Shown here one piece after another: positions 1 to 14,880 of a stretch of 64,000 bases of DNA. The translations under genes were made by a program, and so were the position numbers. How positions within the stretch are numbered: the first letter of the stretch is position 1; the number at the start of each line of letters is the position of its first letter. Source of the DNA: Anaeramoeba ignava (taxonomy: Eukaryota > Metamonada > Anaeramoebidae); assembly GCA_028826165.1 (NCBI GenBank), contig JAPDFW010000057.1, positions 434,001 through 498,000 on the forward strand. The letters run 5' to 3'. The notes below the pieces were generated by a model that had not been told where the DNA came from, did not search any database, and was given only the letters and a program-made list of their open reading frames with translations.

Positions 1-1410
1 TAATGCTTTTTCAATTGGTACTTTATCATCAATATCTTTTTGTGAGCGATTAATAACTGGAATATATCCTAATTTGAGCGGATAAACTTTCCCATTCAAA
101 ATTTCAATAACATCAGTTCCTTTGTTCATTATATCTATTTTGGTTAATACTCCTATTGTTCTATCTCCTGCTTTATCTACTTTGGATGACATTTTGATTG
201 CTTGATTTAGTGCAAAATCTTCGTTTGCTGGAATTACTGCTAAAATTATTGCATTTTCATTTGAAATATATTTTTTCACTAAATTTTCAATTTCTTCTAC
301 TATTTCTTCTGGTTGTCCTTTGATTGGAACTTGTATTAATCCTGGGAGATCAACTAATGTAAGTTCTGGAACATTTGGTAAATAGAACTTTTTTTTAAAT
401 TTTAATTTTAATTTTAATTTTAATTTTAATTTTAATTTTAATTTTAATTTTAATTTTAATTTTAATTTTGAATTTAAAAATGAATTTAATTTTGATTTTA
501 TAAATGAATTTAATATTAATTTTATAAATGAATTTAATTTTAATTTTGATATTAATTTTAATATTTAATTTTAATATTTAATTTTATAAATGAATTTTAT
601 AAATGAATTTTATTTTAATTTTGATTTTTAATTTTATAAATGAATTTAATTTTAATTTTATAAATGAATTTAATTTTAATTTTATAAATGAATTTAATAT
701 TTAATTTTAATATTTAATTTTAATATTAATTTTATAAATGAATTTAATTTTATTTTTAATTTTAATTTTAATTTTATAAATGAATTTAATTTTATAAATG
801 AATTTAATTTTAATTTTATAAATGAATTTAATATTAATTTTATAAATGAATTTAATTTTAATTTTAATTTTAATTTTAATTTTAATTTTATAAATGAATT
901 TAATTTTAATTTTATAAATGAATTTAATTTTGATTTTAATTTTGATTTTAATTTTAATTTTAATTTTGATTTTATAAATGAATTTTATTTTGATTTGAAA
1001 AAAAGAAAACAAACTGTTAAATCAATTGGTTCAGATGAAACGTGAAAAGGTTGAGTAAGAATATTTGTAAATCTTTCAATTTCCTTTTTAACATCATTAA
1101 AATTAGTAAAAGTTTTATCTAAATGAGAAAAAACAGCCCATTCAGTAACATTTTCATTAGGAAATTCTGGATTAGGAATAGCAACTCTTTGAATATGAAG
1201 AATTAAAGGACATCTAGTTACCATATTAATTCCTCTTGGAAGAAAATCTTTTTCAACAATATGTTCAAGTACAGATGATTTTCCTGAACTTTGTCCTCCT
1301 ACTACTACTATTTGTGGTAAATCTAATAATGTTGGATCTATTCTTAAAAAATCAAATTGTATTTTCCTTATAACTGAAATTAGACTTGAAAAATTTTTAT
1401 TATGTTCCAT
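1..1410 (-). CDS. Dynamin-family large GTPase, N-terminal GTPase domain (partial, runs off the left edge)
   Basis: Large GTPase that self-assembles on membranes and constricts or divides them. Exon 1 is 1410-1015 and exon 2 is 387-1, continuing past the window. The intron 1014-388 has GTTTG at its donor and AG at its acceptor, and splicing keeps phase 0. The G1 loop GGQSSGKSS lies near residues 35-43, followed by the G2 threonine in MVTRCP. After the splice come the G3 motif LTLVDLPG and the G4 motif LTKID. The first in-frame ATG after the pyrimidine-rich leader is at 1410; the upstream reading to 1506 is Phe-rich leader and not conserved. Middle and GED domains lie outside the window, so the subfamily (classical dynamin, Drp1 or Mx-like) cannot be settled. 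The family call is secure. Confidence 0.93.
388..1014 (-). repeat. Dynamin intron filled with TTTTAA/TAAATGAATT repeats
   Basis: The 627 bp intron is almost wholly short repeats: a TTTTAA hexamer block (about 395-465 and other stretches) mixed with a longer unit built around TTTTATAAATGAATTTAA. It ends in the donor GTTTG and an acceptor AG after an A-run on the coding strand. No coding sense is visible; the Lys-Ile reading across it is a shadow of the repeat. Confidence 0.85.
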
Positions 1411-1430
1411 TTCAAAAAAAAAATGAAGAG

Positions 1431-1450
1431 AAAAAAATGAAAAAAAATTA
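1431..1450 (-). promoter_or_regulatory. Candidate core promoter element of the dynamin gene
   Basis: On the coding strand this reads as a T-run followed by CATTTTTTTC, about 25 bases upstream of the ATG. It is preceded by more T/C runs and an A-run. The same strand-specific element recurs upstream of most genes in the window. Function is inferred from position only. Confidence 0.45.
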
Positions 1451-1544
1451 AATTTAAAAAAGGAAAAAAGGAAAAAAGGAAAAAAATTTGAATTTTTTTT
1501 TCCCAAGTTTCTTTTAATTTTTTTTAATTGAAATGATCAAAAAT

Positions 1545-1815
1545 TAAATCAAAATTAAATCAAATAATATTTTTCAATTCAATTCAAATATTCTTTTTCT
1601 ATTTAATTTAAATATTCTTTTTCAATTTAATTTAAATATTCTTTTTCAATTTAATCTAAATAATATTTTTCAATTCAATTCAAATATTCTTTTTCAATTT
1701 AATTTAAATATTCTTTTTCAATTTAATTTAAATATTCTTTTTCAATTTAATTCAAATATTCTTTTTTAATTTAATTTAAATATTCTTTTTCAAATCAAAT
1801 ATTCTTTTTTAAATA
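1545..1815. repeat. Minisatellite between the dynamin and FG-GAP genes
   Basis: Roughly eleven imperfect copies of a ~24 bp unit of the form AAATATTCTTTTTCAATTTA. It occupies most of the interval 1411-1833, which otherwise holds only the dynamin leader. No gene is seen here. Confidence 0.8.
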
Positions 1816-1833
1816 TTCTTGTTAAATTTAAAT

Positions 1834-4317
1834 TCATTTCATATCTTTTTCTTCAACTAAATCATGGAATAAGAAATATCTTCTTTCATTTTTCTTTCTT
1901 CTAACAAAAATAATAACCAAAATAACAATCAAAATAACAACAACAGGAACAATAATTCCAACTGCAATTTTGATACTTTTTGAATTTTTGCTAGTTGAAC
2001 TTCCTTCACCAGTTTCAACTTGAGTTGATGAAACATAACCACATTGATTAATTGAATCACAAGCAGAAACATTGACTTGATATTCTTGATTTGAATAAAC
2101 AGCTTTAAAATCTTCGGAATTCAACATAGAAATCAAACTTTTGGAATCATCATTTGAAATTGATTTGTAATTGAAATCATAATAAGAAGGAGTTATCGAA
2201 TCATTTGGTGGATCCCAAGAACATAAAACATCGAGTCCTGAAGACATACAAAAAAGATTCAAAACTTGACTAAAAAGTGTGATAATAGTTAAGGAAATCA
2301 CTTCCCCTTTTTCTTCTCCCATACATTGATCTGTTTCACATCCGCATATTGATATTGTATAATTTGTCAATGCTTTTAATCCTGTTAATTCATATGATTT
2401 ACTATGATTTGAAACTGATACTTGGTTTGTTTCGTTGGATGATTCTTCTTGATAGTAGATAATGTAATGATCCAATTTTGGAACAGAATTAATAATAGGA
2501 ACATTTGGATAATTCCAAGTCATGAAAACTGCTGATGTTGATAAATACTCTAATTGATAATTTTTCACACTATCAATTTTTGTGGTTAAATTCCATTCAC
2601 CTGAATAATCTCCACATGCTTTTGTTGTTTTGTTGCAGGACCGGATTTTGATTGAGTATTCTTCGTTTCCCGTTATGTTCGGATACAAAGAAGAGTTAAA
2701 TTGCTGGTAATAAATATTTCCTTCCTCTAGAATTGGTGATTCGATTAATTCCCAATTTGAAATATTATTATCAAAATTGATTTGATATTCAATATCATTT
2801 AATGTTGTTTGGATCTCATCCCAATAGCATTCAAAAGATGAAAACAAAGAGCTGCAATTCAAAACATTAACATTTGGTGGTTTAGTAAATCCTTTATAAC
2901 AATATGCCTTGCCTTGATAGGAGTTTGCTCCATAAGCTGAGATGAAAAGAAAATTTGATGATATTGAAGCACTACTACCAAATTTATCATCAGCTTTTCC
3001 ATCATTTGCTATTAATGTTTCTTCTTGATTGCAATAAGTTTCGTTACAATTAAAAACATAAGATTTTCCTTGATATGAATCTGTGCCATATGCCCCAATA
3101 ACAATATAATTTTCTGCTATCGCAACACTACTACCAAAATTATCTTCTGAATTTCCATCACTTATTTTTAATATTTGGTTTTGATTCCAATAACTTCCAT
3201 TAAAATTGTAAATATATGCTTTTCCTTGAGCATAATTATTCCCAACTTGAGCATTTCTTGCTCCAATAACAATATAATTTTGTGAAATTGAAATACTAGT
3301 TCCAAAATTATCTTCTGGATTTCCATCACTTGCTATTAAAATTTGATGTTGATTCCAATAACTTCCATTAAAATTGTAAATATATGCTTTTCCTTGAGTA
3401 TAATTATTTCCAACTTGAGCATTTGGAGCTCCAATAACAATATAATTTTGTGAAATTGCAACATTTATTCCAAAACTGTCACCTGAATTACCATCACTTG
3501 CTGTCAATATTTGATTTTCATTCCAATAACTTTCCATTAAAATTGTAAATATATGCTTTTCCTTGCTCTGAATTATTTCCAACTTGAGCAAAAGGAGCTC
3601 CAATAATAATATAATTTTGTGAAATTGCAACATTATCTCCAAATTTATCATTTGAATTACCATCACTTGCTATCAATATTTGATTTTCATTCCAATAACT
3701 TCCGTTATAATTGTAAATATATGCTTTTCCTTGCTCTGAATTTTCTTCCAACTTGAGCAAAAGGAGCTCCAATAACAATATAATTTTGTAAAATTGAGAC
3801 ACTATCTCCAAAATTATCATCAGCTTTTCCATCACTTGCTATTAATGTTTGATTTTCATTCCAATAACTTCCGTTATAATTAAAAATATATGCTTTTCCT
3901 TGATTGTTGTTAATATCAATTCGTGCAAGAGAAGCACCAATAATGAGATTATTTGAATAAATTGAAGAACTGTAACCAAAATATTGATTTTTGGAAGGAT
4001 CATTTGGAGTTAATTCTTGAGTTTGAATCCAGTCAAAATTAGTTGAATTTTGATTTAAATTTAAATTTAGATTTAGATTTAAATTTAAATTTAGATTTTG
4101 ATTTTGATTTTGATTTTGATTTTGATTTTGATTTGATTTAGATTTTGATTTTGATTTTGATTTGATTTAAATTTTGATTTTGATTTTGATTTTGATTTAA
4201 ATTTAAATTTTGATTTTGATTTTGATTTTGATTTATATTTAGATTTTGATTTAAAACAAAAAAAAGAATGAAAAGAAATTGAAAAAAGAAAATTAAATTG
4301 TTTTGTTGAAAATTCAT
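1834..4317 (-). pseudogene. FG-GAP repeat / fibronectin type III single-pass membrane protein with four frame breaks (pseudogene or assembly indels)
   Basis: The predicted product is a type I surface protein of about 827 residues if the breaks are ignored. It has a hydrophobic signal peptide after the ATG at 4317, then an Asn-Gln/Asn-Leu stretch. Next come about seven tandem blade repeats with the signatures DNFG..., YIVIGAP and GKAYIYNFNGSYWN (FG-GAP class). Cys-containing fibronectin III-like domains follow, with the motif ALTNYTISICGC. There is one transmembrane helix near residues 780-803 and a basic RRKK stop-transfer followed by a short tail. The frame passes 0 to 1 to 2 to 1 to 0. There are one-base deficits in the Asn-Gln hexamers near 4165 and 4133, and one-base excesses near 3744 and 3532. 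Because the net shift is zero and the domains are otherwise intact, assembly indels are as likely as true decay. The ligand is unknown. Confidence 0.75.
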
Positions 4318-4377
4318 TATTAGAAAATAATGAAAAGAAATTGAAAAAAGAAAATTAAATTGTTTTGTTGAAAATTC
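4258..4377 (-). repeat. Tandem ~60 bp duplication covering the start of the FG-GAP gene
   Basis: Two nearly identical ~60 bp copies lie head to tail (4258-4317 and 4318-4377). Each contains ATTGTTTTGTTGAAAATTCA and AATGAAAAGAAATTG. The inner copy encodes the signal peptide start. The outer copy lies in the 5' leader and carries a second ATG that is out of frame with the inner copy. Confidence 0.8.
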
Positions 4378-4410
4378 ATTATTAGAAAAAAATGAAAAAA
4401 AATGAAAAAA

Positions 4411-4428
4411 AAAATTTTCATTTTTTCT
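4411..4428 (+). promoter_or_regulatory. Candidate core promoter element of the Exo84 gene
   Basis: AAAATTTTCATTTTTTC lies about 35-50 bases upstream of the ATG at 4463, in the 145 bp divergent interval shared with the FG-GAP gene. The opposite strand carries TTTTTTCATTTTTTTC copies pointing the other way (4390-4408). Inferred from recurrence and position. Confidence 0.45.
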
Positions 4429-4462
4429 TTTTTTTTTTTTAAAATTTTCTTTTAATGCAAAA

Positions 4463-7400
4463 ATGTTGATGCATAATAGAATAAACTTCAGGGAAAAACC
4501 AGCAAACAAAACACCTACGGAATTAATGAAAGAAATGCGACAGGAAAGCCTAATTGAACTGATTGAAAATCCAGAAAAAACAAGTAACGAATTTCAGAAA
4601 TCACTACAAAATGAACGACTTCAGATCAACGAAAATCTAAACGAGACCATCTTCACATTTGGGGCGCATCAGCGGAGTTATGACCTACCAAAAGTACTGA
4701 ACATAATCACGCAAAACATAGAGAGTGGCGGGATTGAAAGGAAGCAAATGGAACGGGAAAAAGAAGAAAAGAAACATGATGAAAATAACGAGATTGAGAA
4801 GACACAAGGCAAGAAGAAGACGAAGAAACGGACGGAGAAGAAAAAGGAGCAGAAGATTGACAAGAAGAAAAAGAAGTTTGTTGCGAGTAAAAAGGTAGTG
4901 GAACTGACGCGAAAATTCCGACAGCAGCAGTTCGACCCCGTTCATACAACAAGGGAGTATTGCCGACAGAACAATGAAACGAAGATTGAGAAGACGTTGA
5001 ATATATTGGCAGAAAAGCGAGAGCAGGCGTCACAAAGACTACGTGAAAAAGTTCTCGAAAATTATCAAAGTTTTATTCAAACGTCAAACGTCATTTCTCA
5101 AATGGAAAATGACTTGCAAATTATGCATAAATTATTGGAAGAAAATGTTTCAAATGTCAAAGAAATGGAAATTTTTACTACTTACGAACATACGTTCAAT
5201 AACTTGGAATTAATACCTCTTTTTGCAGAAAAAAAAAACGAGCTTCTTCAACGCGAAATATCTGCAAAGCTCGTTTGGATTTTTAATTCACCACAAAGAC
5301 TTAAATTATCGATCAAACAACGCAACTTCCAAAATTGTGTTGATTTAATTGAAAAAGTTCTTGATGTTTTGAACAAAAATTCCAATTTGCAGAGGATCCA
5401 ACTTGTGAAAACACACAAGGATCATGTGCAACCTGATGAACTTTCAAAGCCCAAATTTTTTGTCGAAATTTTTAAACGGAAAATCGAAAAAAAACGGGAG
5501 AAATTGTGTAAAGTTTTATACGCCACTTTGAACAGTCCTGCAATTAACAAACAAGAAAGTCGCGAGTGCTTGAGTCTTCTTGTACGGCTCGGAAAGTCTG
5601 AGGAGGCTCAGAACTTCTTTCTTGAAAGCCGTCGCGAATTAATAACCAAAAAAATAAAGGAAATTCAATTTGAAGGCGATCTTTTAATTTATGTTTCCGA
5701 ATTAAGCAAGCGTGTTTTTGTTGCCTTGCGACAGACTTGTGAGGACTTTCGTTCCTCTTTTGTTTTCAAGCCCACGTTTTCAAGTCTTATTATTTGGCTC
5801 ACCCAAGAAATTGAGCGACTCATTTCCATTTTATATCGTCAACTTCATCATACTAATAATTTTCAAATCATAATTGAATGTGTTGGAATTGTTAATCGTT
5901 ATCATCATCTTACTCTACAGAATATTGGAATTGATATTTCTTTTCTTTTTCCTCAGTATTTTTTCCCTTTGATTGCAACTTCTTTATCTGGTTATGTTGA
6001 TAGAATTAAAAATACCTTCTCAAAATTAGTTGCTGAAGAGCAATGGGTTTCTAAGGAGTTGATTTTGCAGAGAAAGGAAGCTAATGTTCTTCAGCAAACA
6101 AATGAGAAGAGGAATACTTCTGGTAATTTATATATATAAAATTTAAATCAAATTTAAATCAAATTTAAATCAAATTTAAATCAATTTTAAATCAAATATA
6201 AATCAAATATAAATCAATTTTAAATCAAATATAAATCAAATTTAAATCAAATATAAATCAAATTTAAATCAAATTTAAATCAAATTTAAATCAAATATAA
6301 ATCAAATTTAAATCAATTTTAATATCAAATTTAAATCAAATTTAAATCAATTTTAAATCAATTATAAATCAAATTTAAATCAAATATAAATCAAATATAA
6401 ATCAAATATTAAATCAAATTTAAATCAATTTTAAATAAAATTTAAATCAAATTTAAATCAAATTTAAATCAAATTTAAATCAAATTTAAATCAAATTTAA
6501 ATCAAATTTAAATCAAATTTAAATCAAATTTAAATCAATTTAAATCAAATATAAATCAAATATAAATCAAATTTTAAATCAAATTTAAATCAAATATAAA
6601 TCAAATATAAATCAATTTTAAATAAAATTTAAAAAAATAAGAAATACCATCAAATACACCAACTTCAGTAATCATAAAACTTAGCCACAGCGCAAGAGAA
6701 TTTTACACATATATCAACAACTTTGTTGCAGATGTTAGTGAAATAGTCAGCATAGAACTCTATTCACATGTGATTAATTCAGTTGTTGAATTATTCAACT
6801 TTTACATTTCACTTTTAAACAAAAAAATGTTCCAATACATTAGCTCAGACATTCGAGACGCAATCACAATCATCTCGAATTCCTTGAACATTTTTAGCGA
6901 TCTTTTGCCTCGAGTAATCGATCGTTTTGAGCATTTACTCAAAAGACCAGCAAATCAACTGAATGCTCTTATTCATCAACTTTCACAAAAACATTATCAA
7001 ATGATTGAATCCTTTTCACAGCATTTCGCAAGAGTTCTTGTTTCTTCGGATTCATTCAGAGAATTAATGGCAACTAATTATTATGCAAAAACTGTTGATT
7101 TGGAATCAGCAGTTCCATCAAAAACAATAACAGATGCAATGATTGCAATTTTTTCACTTCCAACAAAATTCGAAAGATCAAATTTATCCATTGAAATGAT
7201 TGACGAAATCGTTTCTCTTTGTATTTATGAAATTACAGAAATTTATGCCAATGAAGCTAAAGACTGGGAAAAATTTAAGCATATTGTATTCTATGAAGGT
7301 GGATTGCAGCAAATTGTTCTTGATATGCAATTCATCCGCAGATGTTCAAGATTTCTTGATAATAAAAAAATTCTTGAAAATATCACTCAAGTTACTAAAT

Positions 7401-7570
7401 CTGCTATTATTTCTTATTGCAAAATGAACAAGACTGATCCTCAGTCTGTTCTTCAACCCGAAATTTGGTTCTCTTCTCGTCTTGATGCTTTTGTTTCAAA
7501 TAATCAATTTTTATCACGTTCTCGTTATCTTGAAAATCCAAGAAATCGCAAAAAGAAAAAGAATAAATAA
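4463..7570 (+). CDS. EXO84: Exocyst complex component Exo84 (EXOC8)
   Basis: Subunit of the octameric exocyst that tethers secretory vesicles to the plasma membrane. Exons are 4463-6122 and 6642-7570, with a 519 bp intron in phase 1. The spliced product is about 862 residues. After a Lys/Glu-rich basic stretch (residues ~90-145) comes the Vps51/Exo84-type coiled coil. It contains EYCRQNNETKIEKTLNIL, ENYQSFIQTSNVISQMEN and the heptad-like IMHKLLEE. The remainder is the all-helical Exo84 C-terminal region; exon 2 opens in phase with SVIIKLSHSAREFYTYIN. There is no clear PH domain between the two, though it may be too diverged to see. The 5' 600 bases are noticeably richer in G and C than the rest of the gene. 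The start is the first ATG; a second in-frame ATG lies two codons on. The call rests on the N-terminal region and is fairly firm. Confidence 0.82.
6123..6641 (+). repeat. Exo84 intron made of AAATTTAAATC repeats
   Basis: The intron has a GTAAT donor and TAAG acceptor. Its body is about 45 copies of an 11-base unit AAATTTAAATC, with AAATATAAATC variants. Splicing joins G|AA to give a Glu codon and continuous protein. Nothing else is in it. Confidence 0.88.
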
Positions 7571-7687
7571 AATGCAAAAAACACAAAAAAGTTATTATTA
7601 TTATTATTATTAAATTATTTTAATTTCCAAAAAAAGCAAAAAAAGTTCCAAAAAAAAAAATAAAAAATAAAAAAGTTCCGAAATTGT

Positions 7688-10994
<3,307 letters not shown>

Positions 10995-11135
10995 TTTTAT
11001 TTTAAAAGTTAAATCAAAAAAGGAAAAGTAAAAGGAAAAAAAAAGAAAAAATGAAAAATAATTTTGAGTTTTTTTTTTCAAATCCAAAAAAAAAATTTCC
11101 CTTTTTCTTCTTTTATTTTTATTGGTTTTTTTCTT

Positions 11136-13259
11136 TTAAAAAGTTTTTTGAATATATTTTGGTTGAGAATAAAATCTAAGAATGAATATAAAAAACGTTA
11201 TCAATATAAAAAATATTCCTTTAAATACAAATTTTCTTAATTTTCTTTTTGTATTATTTTCAACTTGATTTGAATTAAAAATTATTGGTTTATTTTCTAA
11301 ATTTAAATTAGAATTAATTTCATTAATCTTTTTTTTTTCTTGATTTTGATTTTCTTTAATATTTTTTGGAATATTTTCTGGAATATTTCTTAATTGATTT
11401 TGATTTTGATTTTGATTTTGATTTTGATTTTGATTTTCTTTAATATTTTTTGGAATATTTTTTAATTGATTTTGATTTTGATTTTGATTTTGATTTTGAT
11501 TTTGATTTTGATTTTGATTTTGATTTTGATTTTGATTTTGATTTTGATTTTGATTTTGATTTTGATTTTGATTTTGATTTTGATTTTGATTTTCTTTAAT
11601 ATTTTTTGGAATATTTTTTGGAATATTTTTTTCTTGATTTTGATTTTCTTTAATATTTTTTGGAATATTTTTTGGAATGTTTTTTGGAATATTTTTTGGA
11701 ATATTTTTTAATTGATTTTGATTTTGATTTTGATTTTGATTTTCTTTAATATTTTTTGGAATATTTTTTAATTGATTTTGATTTTGATTTTGATTTTGAT
11801 TTTCTTTAATATTTTTTGGAATATTTTTTGGAATGTTTTTTGGAATATTTCTTGGAATATTTTTTAATTGATTTTGATTTTGATTTTCTTTAATATTTTT
11901 TGGAATATTTCTTGGAATATTTCTTGGAATATTTTTTGGAATATTTTTTAATTGATTTTGATTTTGATTTTCATTTTGATTTTGATTTTGATTTTGATTT
12001 TGATTTTTAATTTGATTTTCATTTTCATTTTGATTTTCTTGATTTAAAGCAATTTCTTTCAACAAAGATTGGGAATTAATTAAATTATCATTCGCATAAA
12101 AATTAGAATAAATAGAAGAATAATTTTGAAAATCTTGTTGTTGATTTTTTGATTGAAATTGAGAAATTTGTAATTGATTTTTTGATGATTTAAGAAGATA
12201 TAAATCGCGAACCATTTTTTTGTTTTTTTGCAAAATTTCTAATAATTTATTTTGATTTGGAAGCACTTGTTTCATCTCTTCTATTGTTTCTGATCTCTTT
12301 CTAAATTTTTCTATAAGTGCTGTATTTTCTGTTTGAAGTTCAGAAACAGCAAGAGTAAGATCTCCGTAATTTGATTTGTATCTTTCCAAATCACTTTTTA
12401 ATTTGTTTAACAAAAGAAATTTTTCTTTTCTTTCTTCCAAAGAATTTTCAAGTTGTTCAATGTTTTCAAGTTTTTGTTGAAGATTTTTTTGAACTGAATT
12501 CAATTGGAAAGTTTGAGCAATTTTATCCTTTTTTAATTCCGTAATTTTATTCAAAACAGAATTATGGCTTTGAGACATTTCTTGTATTTTTCTTTCTCTT
12601 TTTTTAATCCACTGTTGTATTTTCAAAGATTCTTCTTTCGCATTTTTTAAAGAATAAAAATCATTTTCGAATTTTTTAACAATTAATTGAGTATCACAAT
12701 TCTGAATTAAAATGAAAAAATCTTGCATATTTATTTTCTCGCAACACATTTTTGGTATTTCAGATTGATGATATTCAATTTCATTTTGAAATGCAGTTTT
12801 TTTCTTTTGGAGATCTCTTATACGATTGTATGCAAGAACAAACATCTTTACATATTCATTTGCTAGATATCTTAAGTTTGTCATAAATTTACTATCTTTT
12901 TTTTCAAGTATTCTTTTATTTTCCTTGTTTTTTTCTGATAAATAAATCATGCAAATTATGAGTATTCTAATGATTTGTTTTATTGATTTAATTGTTGGTT
13001 CTTTTTCTGTCACATAAAAATATAGATTTGGATTAACAAATCTTTTTCTTATGTTATTTAAAGATATTTTCAATTTTTGAAATTGTTCTGTTTTGTTTCC
13101 TTCTGATATTTTTAAAAGTAAATTATTTCCACAATTCGTTATTTTTCCAAAAATTTCAATCAAAATTTTAAAATCTAAAAGTTCCTCAAATTTTTTTATT
13201 TTTTCTGTTTGGAATAAATTCACAAATTCAAGTAAAATTTCGTCTTCTGAAAGATCCAT
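11136..13259 (-). CDS. Tail-anchored coiled-coil protein with an Asn-Gln repeat region
   Basis: A single-exon 707-residue protein of unknown function. Residues ~1-130 are an all-alpha module (LLEFVNLFQTEKIKKF, then KFEELLDFKILIEIFGKI) that loosely recalls Hook/calponin-like N-terminal domains of cargo adaptors. Residues ~135-370 form long heptad coiled coil rich in Lys, Glu, Gln and Leu. Residues ~410-640 are tandem KNIPKNIKENQNQNQ units with runs of up to about 18 Asn-Gln pairs. The last ~30 residues hold a single hydrophobic helix (FKGIFFILITFFIFILRFY) and a short basic end, as in tail-anchored proteins. The architecture suggests a membrane-bound tether or adaptor on an organelle surface. 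That is inference from shape, not family identity. Confidence 0.7.
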   Translation of the reverse strand: MDLSEDEILLEFVNLFQTEKIKKFEELLDFKILIEIFGKITNCGNNLLLKISEGNKTEQFQKLKISLNNIRKRFVNPNLYFYVTEKEPTIKSIKQIIRILIICMIYLSEKNKENKRILEKKDSKFMTNLRYLANEYVKMFVLAYNRIRDLQKKKTAFQNEIEYHQSEIPKMCCEKINMQDFFILIQNCDTQLIVKKFENDFYSLKNAKEESLKIQQWIKKRERKIQEMSQSHNSVLNKITELKKDKIAQTFQLNSVQKNLQQKLENIEQLENSLEERKEKFLLLNKLKSDLERYKSNYGDLTLAVSELQTENTALIEKFRKRSETIEEMKQVLPNQNKLLEILQKNKKMVRDLYLLKSSKNQLQISQFQSKNQQQDFQNYSSIYSNFYANDNLINSQSLLKEIALNQENQNENENQIKNQNQNQNQNQNENQNQNQLKNIPKNIPRNIPRNIPKNIKENQNQNQLKNIPRNIPKNIPKNIPKNIKENQNQNQNQNQLKNIPKNIKENQNQNQNQNQLKNIPKNIPKNIPKNIPKNIKENQNQEKNIPKNIPKNIKENQNQNQNQNQNQNQNQNQNQNQNQNQNQNQNQNQNQNQNQNQLKNIPKNIKENQNQNQNQNQNQNQLRNIPENIPKNIKENQNQEKKKINEINSNLNLENKPIIFNSNQVENNTKRKLRKFVFKGIFFILITFFIFILRFYSQPKYIQKTF
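11340..12050 (-). repeat. Coding Asn-Gln / KNIPKNIKE tandem repeat
   Basis: In the coiled-coil gene, AAT-CAA hexamers alternate with AAAAATATTCCAAAAAATAT units. The longest pure hexamer run is about 11466-11594. The unit count is likely variable between strains. Confidence 0.85.
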
Positions 13260-13343
13260 TTAATTTTATAAAAAAAATTGAAAGAAAAAAAATGGAAAAT
13301 GATTTGACTTTGAAATTTGTTTTTTAAATTTTTTTTTTCAAAT

Positions 13344-14880
13344 GACTTTTACTTGTGATTTTAAATAACTTTCTTAATTAAATATTAAATTAAACTTATT
13401 AATATTTTGAATAAAAAATATATTTAATTTTTATTCCATTTTTTTTAATTAAATAAATTAATTTTAATTAAATTTTAAGTTTATAAATTATTTATATTTT
13501 TGATTTTAAATAACTTTCTTAATTAAATATTAAATTAAACTTATTAATATTTTGAATAAAAAATATATTTAATTTTTATTCCATTTTTTTTAATTAAATA
13601 AATTAAGTTTAATTAAATTTTAAGTTTATAAATTATTTATATTTTTGATTTTAAATAACTTTCTTAATTAAATATTAAATTAAAGTTATTAATATTTTGA
13701 ATAAAAATATATTTAATTTTTATTCTATTTTTTTAATTAAATAAATTAAGTTTAAATAAATTTTAAGTTTATAAATTATTTATATTTTTGATTTTAAATA
13801 ATTTTCTTAATTAAATATTAAATTAAACTTATTATTATTTTAAATAAAAAATATATTTAATTTTTATTCTATTTTTTTTAATTAAATAAATTAAGTTTAA
13901 ATAAATTTTAAGTTCATAAATTATTTATATTTTTGTTTTTAAATAACTTTCCTAATTAAATATTAAATTAAAGTTATTAATATTTTGAATAAAAATATAT
14001 TTAATTTTTATTCCATTTTTTAATTAAATAAATTAAGTTTAAATAAATTTTAAGTTCATAAATTATTTATATTTTTGATTTTAAATAACTTTCTTAATTA
14101 AATATTAAATTAAAGTTATTAATATTTTAAATAAAAAATATATTTAATTTTTATTCCATTTTTTTAATTAAATAAATTAAGTTTAAATAAATTTTAAGTT
14201 CATAAATTATTTATATTTTTGTTTTTAAATAACTTTCCTAATTAAATATTAAATTAAAGTTATTAATATTTTGAATAAAAAATATATTTAATTTTTATTC
14301 CATTTTTTTAATTAAATAAATTAAGTTTAAATAAATTTTAAGTTCATAAATTATTTATATTTTTGATTTTAAATAACTTTCTTAATTAAATATTAAATTA
14401 AAGTTATTATTATTTTAAATAAAAAATATATTTAATTTTTATTCTATTTTTTTAATTAAATAAATTAAGTTTAAATAAATTTTAAGTTCATAAATTATTT
14501 ATATTTTTGTTTTTAAATAACTTTCCTAATTAAATATTAAATTAAAGTTATTAATATTTTGAATAAAAATATATTTAATTTTTATTCCATTTTTTTAATT
14601 AAATAAATTAAGTTTAATTAAATTTTAAGTTTATAAATTATTTATATTTTTATTTTAAATAACTTTCCTAATTAAATATTAAATTAAAGTTATTAATATT
14701 TTAAATAAAAAATATATTTAATTTTTATTCCATTTTTTTAATTAAATAAATTAAGTTTAATTAAATTTTAAGTTCATAAATTATTTATATTTTTGTTTTT
14801 AAATAACTTTCTTAATTAAATATTAAATTAAAGTTATTAATATTTTAAATAAAAAATATATTTAATTTTTATTCCATTTT
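13344..14880. repeat. ~144 bp AT satellite, about eleven head-to-tail copies
   Basis: Copies can be phased by TAACTTTCTTAATTAAATA at about 13366, 13511, 13656, 13799, 13944, 14086, 14230, 14374, 14518, 14660 and 14804, a period of 142-145 bp. Each unit contains AAATATATTTAATTTTTATT and TTTAAGTTTATAAATTATTT. Copies differ by scattered substitutions and 1-3 bp indels. There is no open reading frame. The array lies between two divergently transcribed genes. Confidence 0.93.

Noticed and set aside
13344-14880. CRISPR-like array
   Set aside because: Units are directly adjacent with no unique spacers, and the genome is eukaryotic; it is a satellite.
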